A stretch of 64,000 bases of DNA, taken from assembly GCF_000425745.1 (NCBI RefSeq), contig NZ_AUEA01000017.1:1-64000 (forward strand), given 5' to 3'. Below the pieces are notes generated by a model. The model was given only the letters and a program-made list of their open reading frames with translations. It made no database searches and was not told the DNA's origin. Shown here one piece after another: positions 1-7,406 of this stretch (the first letter of the stretch is position 1; each line of letters opens with the position of its first letter). The stretch is from Pseudomonas cremoricolorata DSM 17059 = NBRC 16634 (GTDB lineage: Bacteria > Pseudomonadota > Gammaproteobacteria > Pseudomonadales > Pseudomonadaceae). The position numbers and the translations under genes were made by a program.

Positions 1-952
1 CAGTGTATTTGACGAGCTTTTTCTGCCGGATCAGCGCATCGGCCCCCTCTTCGGAATACGCAGCCTGCTTGTGCATGGCCTCGAAGTAGTTGCTGATGAG
101 CGTCGCGCTCTGCAATGCGTGGGCATTCTGGCCGGCATACTTCGTCTTGCGCTCCACCGCGCTGCTGACCAGGTAGTGCAACTCGCTGGCAATGCCGATG
201 GGGTCGGGCAGGGCAACGGCCAGCGGCGTGATATCGCGGCGTCCGTAGAGTCCGGCATGGAGGCCCTGGATGATGGCGTTGTAGTCAGGTGCGCTGTTGG
301 GAAACTGGATCTCGCTCCACTCGAAGTGCCTGGGCGTGCTGTAGCCCCTGGGAATCAGTTCCGGGGTGGCATTGCCGACCAGCACGGCATTGAAGGCATG
401 GGGCTGCTCAGGCCCGGCCGCGGGGTCGAGCCTGACGGCGAGGGTGTCGCGCAAGCCATCCTGATTGGTTTCGATGGCCCATAGCGCACGGTGGCTGAGC
501 AGCGTGTCGCTGATCATCACGTACACCTGCTCGGCGATATGGCTTTCCGGGGCTTGCAGGTAGGGCCTGGCTTGCTGGACTTCGGGCACGCCCTGGCGAC
601 CTGGGGTGGCGTCGACTTCGTCGCAGCGGTCCCACCAGATGCGCGCGAAGCGGATGTCCTCGGTGACCTGATAGTGCTGAGTCCACATCCGCCCGTCCTT
701 GAAGTAGCACAGGTAGACGTAGCTGCCAGGGCGCAATAAGCGCAGGCCATAGGCTTTACCTGAGCCAAGGGCGGGATAGCCGTCGGTGCAGAGGGTGGGG
801 AAGATACTGGGTTCGAGCGGCGTGTCGACGATGCCGTAGCGCAACGGGTAGATCGGGATGCTGGGTTCGCACGGCGGGTGCATGATACCGATGCCGACTT
901 CCTTCTGATTGGGCCGGTTGGTGCCGAGGGCGATCTTGTACGTGCGGGTCAT
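1..952 (-). CDS. T6SS effector, VasX/BTH_I2691-like N-terminal part (truncated by window edge)
   Basis: The minus-strand frame stays open from an ATG at 952-950 to the left edge, giving 317 visible residues with no stop. The N-terminal part contains PSIPIYPLRYGIVDTP (about residues 34-49), which resembles the (L/I)P(I/L)xPxRY(A/G) signature of the VasX N-terminal region of type VI secretion toxins; I recognise this by eye only. The start overlaps the stop of the upstream DUF4123 gene (ATGA), the usual arrangement of a T6SS adaptor followed by its cargo. The toxic C-terminal domain lies outside the window, so the activity (in VasX, membrane pore formation) cannot be read here. Family assignment is moderately sure; being a T6SS cargo is likely from context. 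Confidence 0.72.
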   Translation of the reverse strand, partial: MTRTYKIALGTNRPNQKEVGIGIMHPPCEPSIPIYPLRYGIVDTPLEPSIFPTLCTDGYPALGSGKAYGLRLLRPGSYVYLCYFKDGRMWTQHYQVTEDIRFARIWWDRCDEVDATPGRQGVPEVQQARPYLQAPESHIAEQVYVMISDTLLSHRALWAIETNQDGLRDTLAVRLDPAAGPEQPHAFNAVLVGNATPELIPRGYSTPRHFEWSEIQFPNSAPDYNAIIQGLHAGLYGRRDITPLAVALPDPIGIASELHYLVSSAVERKTKYAGQNAHALQSATLISNYFEAMHKQAAYSEEGADALIRQKKLVKYT

Positions 953-1890
953 GGCGTTTCTCCGGTCACATCCTGCGCTGCCAATTGCGCGAGCCGTGCT
1001 TCTGCATCGATCAGCCGCTGTTTTCCCTCGACCGCGCGCCGCAGCATGATTTCGCGAAGCATCCGGTCGTGGTCGAAGAAGCGCTGCGGATACCGCAACC
1101 GCAGCTCCATGAAGTGGCGCACGTCGCGCTCCGTGCGTAGCGTCAATTCGCTGGCTTCAAGGGCGAAGGCGTTCAGCCGGCGCCAGAGCTCGGCCTGAGC
1201 GTCTGCAGCGTCGTAAACCGGGAAGCGCCTGCGAAACTCACGGGCGCAATCGCGCATGAACCAGGCCCGGGTGGCCGGGTTCAGCGCCGCCTCATCGTAG
1301 GTGCTCAGCTCGAAGGGCCATTGCGCGATGGTCGGCGCCGCGCCGGTCACGGGCGCATCGACCGATAACCACTCGCCCGAGTATTGGTCGCCGGCGTACC
1401 AGACAAGGCGTTGAATAGGGCCGAGCAGTTGCGCCAGCCGCTCGGCTGGCAAGGCTTCGCAGAGTTCTTCGAGGGCGCGAAAGGCACCGAGGCCGAACGA
1501 CAGCGCTTGACCGTTGGCACCTGTCAGCTGTTGCAGATGCTCGAGGTGGGCCACGAGGCTGTCTTCATCGTCCGGCGCCAGCACAATCAAGCCGATCTGC
1601 TGGGGCAGCCAGTGAGCGAGCGCGTGGTTGAAGATCGACTCATCGAGCGTCACCAGCAGCGGCCCTGAACGATAGCCCGGTGGGGTGAACGCCCACGGTG
1701 TGCCGTACCACAGCCAGCGACCGCTGAAGAATCGGTCGAGCTGCTTGAGTTCATCCTGGAGGGTCGGGCTCAGTGCGCCGTTCAGCCAGACCCACGCCCG
1801 AGCGCTTTGTTGCAGTGTGGCCCAGTCCGGTGTGGGAGATGCCTTGACCACTTGGCGCGAATAGTCGGGAAACTCGGACGTTGCGTTCAT
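949..1890 (-). CDS. DUF4123 domain protein, T6SS effector adaptor/chaperone
   Basis: 313 residues. The N-terminal half has the DUF4123 pattern: GPLLVTLDES followed by a HWLPQQIGLIVLAP stretch, a HLEHLQQL helix and a LSFGLGAFRALEEL segment (about residues 75-145). DUF4123 proteins load a specific effector onto the VgrG tip of the type VI secretion machine. The ATG is preceded by GGGGAGC at good spacing. The stop overlaps the start of the VasX-like gene downstream, so the pair is translationally coupled. No vgrG, hcp or PAAR gene is visible upstream, where one usually sits; the next gene in that direction is ychF. The C-terminal 150 residues are rich in charged helices and would bind the cargo. 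Confidence 0.8.
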   Translation of the reverse strand: MNATSEFPDYSRQVVKASPTPDWATLQQSARAWVWLNGALSPTLQDELKQLDRFFSGRWLWYGTPWAFTPPGYRSGPLLVTLDESIFNHALAHWLPQQIGLIVLAPDDEDSLVAHLEHLQQLTGANGQALSFGLGAFRALEELCEALPAERLAQLLGPIQRLVWYAGDQYSGEWLSVDAPVTGAAPTIAQWPFELSTYDEAALNPATRAWFMRDCAREFRRRFPVYDAADAQAELWRRLNAFALEASELTLRTERDVRHFMELRLRYPQRFFDHDRMLREIMLRRAVEGKQRLIDAEARLAQLAAQDVTGETP

Positions 1891-1967
1891 CAGGCAGCTC
1901 CCCTGCAGGCAGCGATCCTGTGGCGAGCGTCAGCTATCCAGCGGGTGATGAAAGATGAAATCGTCAT
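1890..1967 (-). CDS. 25-residue leader ORF upstream of the DUF4123 gene
   Basis: A 25-codon ORF starts at an ATG at 1967-1965, preceded by GGGAG at 6-7 nt, and begins MTISSFITRW. Its TGA (1892-1890) shares one base with the ATG of the DUF4123 gene (TGATG), a classic termination-reinitiation junction. I do not recognise the peptide; it has no signal sequence and ends CRGAA. It could be a translated leader that sets expression of the T6SS module, or a remnant of a lost gene such as the end of a vgrG. Coding status is uncertain. Confidence 0.35.
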   Translation of the reverse strand: MTISSFITRWIADARHRIAACRGAA

Positions 1968-2322
1968 GGTGAGCTCCCGGTGAGGACGAACTTGAATGGC
2001 CGTCTCTGGCGTCAAGTGGCGGTCACTCTTTTTAGAAGCATCATCCGAGGTTGGGAATTGAGAACGGTCTGAGGATCGTGCAGGAAGCGTCCTTTTCTCG
2101 TTGTAAGGCTCGAGGCGTGCCTGGAAAAGCGCGTTGTGAGTGGTTGCAGCAGGAGAGAGTGCCCACTTGAAAAGCGCTGACAGGGCGCATCAGAGGAAGG
2201 GGGCGTAGCGGGGGCAGCTATTGCTGGCAGTACGGCGGGGTCGGCGGAGCGGCGGGTGCGGCAGACCCCTGGGCAAAGGGCCTGCCGATTCCAGCGAACG
2301 TTGCCGAACGCTGAAGGGAACG
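1968..2322. other. Gene-free 355-bp interval between the T6SS module and ychF
   Basis: No convincing ORF on either strand. The interval should hold the promoter of the minus-strand T6SS genes and the 3' end of the ychF transcript. A weak stem is possible where GGCAG at about 2260 could pair with CTGCC at about 2282. I see no clear sigma-70 or sigma-54 promoter and no mobile-element trace. Confidence 0.4.
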
Positions 2323-3423
2323 TCAGACGTTGAAGCGGAAGTGCATCACGTCACCGTCCTTGACGATGTATTCCTTGCCTTCCAGACGCCATTTGCCGGC
2401 TTCCTTGGCGCCGCTTTCACCCTTGAACTGGATGAAGTCGTCGTAGGCCACCACTTCGGCACGGATGAAGCCTTTCTCGAAGTCGGTATGGATCACGCCA
2501 GCGGCCTGCGGGGCGGTGGCGCCGACCCGCACGGTCCAGGCACGTACTTCTTGCACGCCGGCAGTGAAGTAGGTCTGCAGGTTGAGCAGTTCGTACCCGG
2601 CGCGGATCACGCGGTTCAGGCCAGGTTCTTCGAGGCCCAGGGCTTCGAGGAACATGTCTTTCTCTTCGCCGTCGTCCAACTCGGCGATTTCCGCTTCGAT
2701 CTTGTTGCACACCGGCACCACCACCGCGCCTTCTTCTTCAGCGATGGCCTTGACCACGTCCAGGTGCGGGTTGTTGTCGAAGCCGTCTTCGGCGACGTTG
2801 GCGATGTACATCACCGGCTTGCTGGTCAGCAGGTGGAAGTTGCGCACCACGGCCTTCTCGTCGGCGCTCATGCGCTTCATCAGGCTGCGAGCCGGCTTGC
2901 CTTCGGTGAAGTGTGGAATCAGTTGTTCGAGGATGGCCTTCTGCGCCAAGGCTTCCTTGTCGCCGCCCTTGGCGTTGCGTGCAACCTTCTGCAGTTGCTT
3001 CTCGCAGCTGTCGAGGTCGGCGAAGATCAGTTCCAGGTCGATGATCTCGATGTCGCGCTTGGGGTCGACGCTGTTGGAGACGTGAATCACGTTCTCGTCT
3101 TCGAAGCAGCGCACCACGTGGGCGATGGCATCGGTCTCGCGAATGTTGGCGAGGAACTTGTTGCCCAGGCCTTCACCTTTCGAGGCGCCCGCGACCAGGC
3201 CGGCGATGTCGACGAATTCCATGGTGGTGGGCAGGATGCGGTTGGGCTTGACGATTTCTGCCAGTGCCGCGAGGCGTGCATCGGGCATGGGCACGATGCC
3301 GCTGTTTGGCTCGATGGTGCAGAAGGGGAAGTTCTCAGCGGCGATGCCCGACTTGGTCAGCGCGTTGAACAGGGTGGACTTGCCAACGTTGGGCAGACCG
3401 ACGATGCCGCAATTCAAACCCAT
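2323..3423 (-). CDS. ychF: Ribosome-binding ATPase YchF
   Basis: 366 residues, the usual length. The Obg-family P-loop is GLPNVGKST (residues 9-17), and DIAGL (72-76) is the G3 motif. The G4 position reads CNKIE instead of NKxD, the change that makes YchF prefer ATP over GTP. A TGS domain forms the C-terminus, ending in HFRFNV. The start was set at MGLNCGIVGLP; the in-frame extension upstream runs into pth and is not conserved. YchF binds the 50S subunit and influences translation and stress responses. It lies 22 bp after pth in the same direction, so pth-ychF is very likely one transcript, as in most gammaproteobacteria. Confidence 0.97.
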   Translation of the reverse strand: MGLNCGIVGLPNVGKSTLFNALTKSGIAAENFPFCTIEPNSGIVPMPDARLAALAEIVKPNRILPTTMEFVDIAGLVAGASKGEGLGNKFLANIRETDAIAHVVRCFEDENVIHVSNSVDPKRDIEIIDLELIFADLDSCEKQLQKVARNAKGGDKEALAQKAILEQLIPHFTEGKPARSLMKRMSADEKAVVRNFHLLTSKPVMYIANVAEDGFDNNPHLDVVKAIAEEEGAVVVPVCNKIEAEIAELDDGEEKDMFLEALGLEEPGLNRVIRAGYELLNLQTYFTAGVQEVRAWTVRVGATAPQAAGVIHTDFEKGFIRAEVVAYDDFIQFKGESGAKEAGKWRLEGKEYIVKDGDVMHFRFNV

Positions 3424-3445
3424 GGGAATTCCCCTCTCTAGGAAG

Positions 3446-4030
3446 TCAGGCCTTTTGGCCGTGCAGCTCGCGCATCGCCTTGGCGAAGTCGCCAGCGAGG
3501 ACATCCGGCAGCACGCCGAGGGCGTAATCGATACTGGTGTCGAGTTTGTCCTGCTCGGCGCGCGGGGCGCGGCCAAGGACGAAGTTGGACACCAGCTTGG
3601 CGTCACCTGGGTGGCCGATGCCAAGCCTCAGGCGATGGAAATCGTTCTGGTTGCCGAGTTGCGCGATGATGTCGCGCAGACCGTTATGGCCACCGTGGCC
3701 GCCGCCCTTCTTGAGCTTGGCGACGCCCGGAGGCAGGTCGAGTTCGTCGTGGGCCACCAGGATCGCTTCCGGCGCGATGCGGAAGAAATTGGCCAATGCC
3801 GCCACGGACTGGCCGCTGCGGTTCATGTAGGTGGTGGGGATCAACAGACGAACATCACGGCCCTGATGGCTGAATTTCGCCGTCAGACCAAAATACTTGC
3901 GGTCAGCGCTGAGTGAAACACGCTGGGCGCTGGCGATGCGTTCAACGAAAAGAGCCCCTGCGTTATGCCGGGTCTGTTCGTATTCGGGGCCTGGGTTTCC
4001 CAGGCCGACGATCAACTGGATGGCGGTCAC
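3446..4030 (-). CDS. pth: Peptidyl-tRNA hydrolase
   Basis: 194 residues beginning at a GTG. The family residues are present: GNPG with N12, RHN with catalytic H22, HDELD with D95, and GGHNGLRD with N116. The enzyme cleaves the ester bond of peptidyl-tRNAs that drop off the ribosome and recycles the tRNA. It sits between rplY and ychF on the same strand, 76 bp after rplY, a conserved translation-related cluster. Nothing unusual except the GTG start. Confidence 0.97.
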   Translation of the reverse strand: MTAIQLIVGLGNPGPEYEQTRHNAGALFVERIASAQRVSLSADRKYFGLTAKFSHQGRDVRLLIPTTYMNRSGQSVAALANFFRIAPEAILVAHDELDLPPGVAKLKKGGGHGGHNGLRDIIAQLGNQNDFHRLRLGIGHPGDAKLVSNFVLGRAPRAEQDKLDTSIDYALGVLPDVLAGDFAKAMRELHGQKA

Positions 4031-4106
4031 GTCAGGGGCTCTTCCTTGGGGTAGTCAGGGTACGGTGCGCGGCACTGTACCCTGAGCAACACCGGCGTGC
4101 GAGTGA

Positions 4107-4709
4107 TTACTCGGCAGCGCCTTCTTCACCTTCTTCTTCAGCAACGATGCGTGGCGCGTGAACGTTGGCAACGGCTTTGTCGTCGCCGTGGGCCAGGGCC
4201 ACGAACTCGACGCCTTTCGGAGCCTTGAGGTCGGACAGGTGAATGATGGTGCCGATTTCAGCGCCGTCGAGGTTGACTTCGATGAACTCAGGCAGGTCCT
4301 TGGCTTCGCAGGACACTTCGATCTCGGTTTCGGTGTGCGAGATCTCGCCGCCGTTCTTCAGGGTGGTTTCTTCGTTGACGAAGTGAACCGGAACCTTGGC
4401 GGTCAGCTTCTGGCCAGCAACGACGCGAACGAAGTCGGCGTGCATGATGAAGCCTTTGGACGGGTGACGCTGCATGGCCTTGACGATGACGTTCTGCTTG
4501 GCGCCGTCGACGTTCAGTTCCAGAACGTGGCTGTAGGCAGCTTCGTTCTCGAACAGTTTGGCGATTTCCTTGGCCACGATGGTCAGGGATTGTGCTTCCT
4601 GGTTACCGCCGTAAACGACGGCAGGGATGCTGGCGGAGTGACGCAGGCGGCGGCTCGCACCTTTCCCCAGGTCAGTACGCGCTTGGGCGTTCAGGGTGAA
4701 TTCGTTCAT
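4107..4709 (-). CDS. rplY: 50S ribosomal protein L25/general stress protein Ctc
   Basis: 200 residues from MNEFTLNAQ. The N-terminal 95 residues are the L25 5S-rRNA-binding domain (RTDLGKGASRRLR, VYGG, HADFVRV). The longer C-terminal TL5/CTC beta domain follows, and the tail is very acidic (EEEGEEGAAE). The upstream in-frame extension was rejected because an AGAAG-type ribosome binding site sits just before this ATG. It lies downstream of prs but is separated from it by a strong terminator-like hairpin (4773-4810), so its expression must depend on read-through or on a promoter between 4710 and 4772. Confidence 0.97.
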   Translation of the reverse strand: MNEFTLNAQARTDLGKGASRRLRHSASIPAVVYGGNQEAQSLTIVAKEIAKLFENEAAYSHVLELNVDGAKQNVIVKAMQRHPSKGFIMHADFVRVVAGQKLTAKVPVHFVNEETTLKNGGEISHTETEIEVSCEAKDLPEFIEVNLDGAEIGTIIHLSDLKAPKGVEFVALAHGDDKAVANVHAPRIVAEEEGEEGAAE

Positions 4710-4772
4710 TTTACTTCTCCAAAGTAGCCAGCCCCGAGTGACACTTGCGACCAGTGCCAAGGCGGGGTGGGC

Positions 4773-4810
4773 AAAAAAGCCCCGCCCCAACGAAGGTGTT
4801 GGGGCGGGGC
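4773..4810 (-). terminator. Intrinsic terminator/attenuator between prs and rplY
   Basis: Inverted repeat with a 12-bp perfect stem GCCCCGCCCCAA/TTGGGGCGGGGC and an 8-nt loop. On the minus strand it is followed by six T residues, a textbook Rho-independent terminator oriented after prs and before rplY. Confidence 0.85.
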
Positions 4811-4845
4811 GCTTCATCAACGGACGTTTAGCGGCAGGGCAGGCC

Positions 4846-5787
4846 CTAGCGGAACATCGCGCTGATCGATTCTTCGTTGCTGATACGGCGAACCGCTTCG
4901 GCAACGACCGGTGCGATATCCAGTTGGCGGATACGGTCACAGGCTTGAGCAGCGGCCGACAGCGGGATGGTGTTGGTCACCACCAGCTCGTCGAGTACCG
5001 ACTTCTCGATGTTCTCGATCGCCCGGCCGGAAAGGACAGGGTGCGTGCAGTAGGCGTAAACCTTGGCAGCGCCGTGTTCTTTCAATGCCTTGGCCGCATG
5101 GCACAGGGTGCCGGCGGTGTCGACCATGTCGTCTACCAGGATGCAGGTGCGTCCTTCGACGTCGCCGATGATGTGCATCACTTCGGAGTGATTGGCCTTT
5201 TCACGGCGTTTGTCGATGATCCCGAGGTCGACGCCCAGGGACTTGGCGACGGCGCGAGCACGCACCACACCGCCGATGTCCGGGGAGACGATCATCAGGT
5301 TGTCGAAACGCTGGTCTTCGATGTCGTCGACCAGTACGGGCGAGCCGTAGATGTTGTCGACGGGGATATCGAAGAAGCCCTGGATCTGGTCTGCGTGCAG
5401 GTCGACGGTGAGTACACGGTCGATGCCGACGACAGTGAGCATGTCAGCGACGACTTTGGCGCTGATGGCTACACGTGCCGAACGCGGACGGCGATCCTGG
5501 CGGGCGTATCCGAAGTAGGGAATCACGGCGGTGATTCGGGAGGCTGAGGAGCGGCGGAAGGCGTCGGCCATCACTACCAGTTCCATCAGATTATCGTTGG
5601 TCGGGGCACACGTCGGCTGAATGATGAAGACGTCTTTGCCGCGAACGTTTTCATTGATCTCAGTGCTGATCTCGCCGTCGGAGAACTTACCGACAGAAAC
5701 ATCACCCAGTGGGATATGCAGCTGACGTACGACACGCCGAGCCAGATCGGGGTTGGCATTCCCCGTGAAGACCATCATCTTGGACAC
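4846..5787 (-). CDS. prs: Ribose-phosphate pyrophosphokinase (PRPP synthase)
   Basis: 313 residues when started at the GTG at 5787-5785 (then SKMMVFTGNANPDLA), the length of pseudomonad Prs. The longer in-frame extension would run back through the tRNA gene and is not real. Visible motifs include the ATP/ribose-5-phosphate segment DLHADQIQGFFDIPVDN and the PRPP loop VDDMVDTAGTL. It makes PRPP from ATP and ribose 5-phosphate for nucleotide, histidine, tryptophan and NAD synthesis; upp, hpt and nadC elsewhere in this window consume that product. It follows ispE and tRNA-Gln on the same strand. Confidence 0.96.
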   Translation of the reverse strand: MSKMMVFTGNANPDLARRVVRQLHIPLGDVSVGKFSDGEISTEINENVRGKDVFIIQPTCAPTNDNLMELVVMADAFRRSSASRITAVIPYFGYARQDRRPRSARVAISAKVVADMLTVVGIDRVLTVDLHADQIQGFFDIPVDNIYGSPVLVDDIEDQRFDNLMIVSPDIGGVVRARAVAKSLGVDLGIIDKRREKANHSEVMHIIGDVEGRTCILVDDMVDTAGTLCHAAKALKEHGAAKVYAYCTHPVLSGRAIENIEKSVLDELVVTNTIPLSAAAQACDRIRQLDIAPVVAEAVRRISNEESISAMFR

Positions 5788-5833
5788 GCGCAGTACCTGA
5801 AGGCTGAGGGTAACCTGGATGAGAATAGGAAAA

Positions 5834-5908
5834 TGGCAGGGGCGGCTGGATTCGAACCAACGCATGGCAGGATCAAAACCTGCTGCCTTACCGCTTGGCG
5901 ACGCCCCT
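5834..5908 (-). tRNA. tRNA-Gln (anticodon TTG)
   Basis: Read on the minus strand the gene folds as a cloverleaf. The 7-bp acceptor is AGGGGCG/CGCCCCT, the D arm is GCC-AAGCGGTAA-GGC, the anticodon arm is GCAGG-TTTTGAT-CCTGC with anticodon TTG, and the T arm is GTTGG-TTCGAAT-CCAGC. The discriminator is G and CCA is encoded. The variable loop is five nucleotides. The gene lies between ispE and prs, its usual place in Pseudomonas, and may be processed from their common transcript. Confidence 0.96.
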
Positions 5909-5942
5909 GTATCTGTTGCTGCGAATACTGTGTATTCGACTT

Positions 5943-6782
5943 CTAGAGCAGGCCTTGAAGCGTGCGGTGCAATATCGATACATTGCAACCTTTAGCGACA
6001 AACCCTGTTTGGGTCTCTGAAAGAAGGGCCAGAACTTTATCAGCTTCGACTTTGCTTGGGAAGGCCCCAAACACGCAACTTCCAGTACCGGTTAATCGAG
6101 CGTCCGTATATTTACCCAATGAAATCAGCGCGTTGCGAACTTCTGGATAACGTTGCTCTACCACCGGTTGGCAGTCATTACGACTGTTTCCCTCGGGAAC
6201 GGGGCGCATCTTAAGGGGGAGGGAATCACGTGTCAACTGCGGATGTGAAAAAATTTCCGCTGTGCTGACAGACACTTGCGGCACCAGTACGACGTACCAG
6301 GGCTCTTGTGGAGCGACCGGTGTCAGCTGTTCGCCGACGCCCTGGGCGAACGCTGCATGACCGCGTACGAACACCGGCACGTCGGCGCCCAGGCCCAGGC
6401 CCAGCTGCGCCAGGCGATCGAGGTCCCAGCCGAGTTGCCACAGATGATTGAGCCCGAGCAGTGTGGTGGCGGCATCCGAACTGCCGCCACCGATGCCGCC
6501 GCCCATGGGCAGCAGTTTGTCGAGCCAGATGTCGGCGCCCAGCGGGCAGCCGGCGAGGCGTTGCAATTGACGCGCGGCACGCACGATCAGGTTGCTGTCG
6601 TGCGGCACTGATTCAAGTGCGTCGTGCAGGCGGATTTCGCCATCTTCACGCAGCGAGAAGCGCAGGGTGTCGCCGTGGTCGAGAAACTGGAACACGGTTT
6701 CCAGCAGGTGGTAGCCATCGTCGCGGCGACCCAGAATGTGCAACCACAGGTTGAGCTTGGCGGGAGCGGGCAGGGTCAGCAC
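5943..6782 (-). CDS. ispE: 4-(cytidine 5'-diphospho)-2-C-methyl-D-erythritol kinase
   Basis: 279 residues. It is a GHMP kinase with the substrate motif PAPAKLNLWLHI at the start and the ATP-binding glycine-rich loop LPMGGGIGGGSSDAA near residue 95. It phosphorylates CDP-methylerythritol in the MEP pathway of isoprenoid precursors. The start is a GTG at 6782; the codon two positions upstream in the same frame is the stop of lolB, so no longer form is possible. It is 3 bp downstream of lolB and upstream of tRNA-Gln and prs. Confidence 0.95.
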   Translation of the reverse strand: MLTLPAPAKLNLWLHILGRRDDGYHLLETVFQFLDHGDTLRFSLREDGEIRLHDALESVPHDSNLIVRAARQLQRLAGCPLGADIWLDKLLPMGGGIGGGSSDAATTLLGLNHLWQLGWDLDRLAQLGLGLGADVPVFVRGHAAFAQGVGEQLTPVAPQEPWYVVLVPQVSVSTAEIFSHPQLTRDSLPLKMRPVPEGNSRNDCQPVVEQRYPEVRNALISLGKYTDARLTGTGSCVFGAFPSKVEADKVLALLSETQTGFVAKGCNVSILHRTLQGLL

Positions 6783-6785
6783 GGA

Positions 6786-7403
6786 TCAGTGTCCCAGCTG
6801 GCGCGGCTGCCAGTCCTTGACCACCAGGGTGACGTCGATATTTTCGCCGTGCAGCTTGAGTCGCTCAGGCAGCCAGTAGCCGTTCTGCTCGGCATAGCTG
6901 AGGTATTCGACCTGCCAGCCATCCTGCTTCAGGCTGGCCAGGCGGCTGTCGCCGTCGAGGGTCAGCTGACTCTTGCTGTCGGGCGCCGGCAGGCCACGCA
7001 CCCACCACACCAGGTGCGACACCGGCAGGCGCCAGCCCAGCTGTTCTTGCAGCAGTGCTTCAGGGTCGGCCGCTTCATAGCGGCCCTGGTTGGCAACTTC
7101 CAGCGCCACTGCGCCGGGACGCCCGGTCAGGCGTGCGGCGCCACGGCCCAGCGGGCCCGCCAGGCGGATGTCGTAGTAGTCTTGGCGCTGCAGCCAGAAC
7201 AACGTGCCGCTGCCCGAGTCCTGCGGCGCGCGGATGCCGACCTTACCGTTGATCTGCCAGCCGTCGAGGCTGCTGAGTTGAGCCTTGTGCTCACGCCATT
7301 GCTGGGAATTGCCTTGCCCTTGCAAGGCTTCGCGGGAACCTATGCCGGCGCAGCCGGCGAGCAGGGCGATCAGGCTGAAGGTGATGAGTTGACGCATGAA
7401 CAT
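6786..7403 (-). CDS. lolB: Outer-membrane lipoprotein LolB
   Basis: 205 residues with a lipoprotein signal: hydrophobic segment ITFSLIALLAGC and lipobox Cys18. The body matches LolB, with WxxxG-type beta strands and the SGSGTLFWLQRQDYYDIRLAGPLGRG segment. LolB accepts lipoproteins from periplasmic LolA and inserts them into the outer membrane. The neighbouring ispE and TPR lipoprotein genes are on the same strand, an order conserved in Pseudomonas. Start choice between MFM and MRQ is open by two codons. Confidence 0.93.
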   Translation of the reverse strand: MFMRQLITFSLIALLAGCAGIGSREALQGQGNSQQWREHKAQLSSLDGWQINGKVGIRAPQDSGSGTLFWLQRQDYYDIRLAGPLGRGAARLTGRPGAVALEVANQGRYEAADPEALLQEQLGWRLPVSHLVWWVRGLPAPDSKSQLTLDGDSRLASLKQDGWQVEYLSYAEQNGYWLPERLKLHGENIDVTLVVKDWQPRQLGH

Positions 7404-7406
7404 GTC

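Noticed and set aside
2221..3441. 406-residue ORF antisense to ychF
   Set aside because: Mirror of ychF; no family recognised and no ribosome site.
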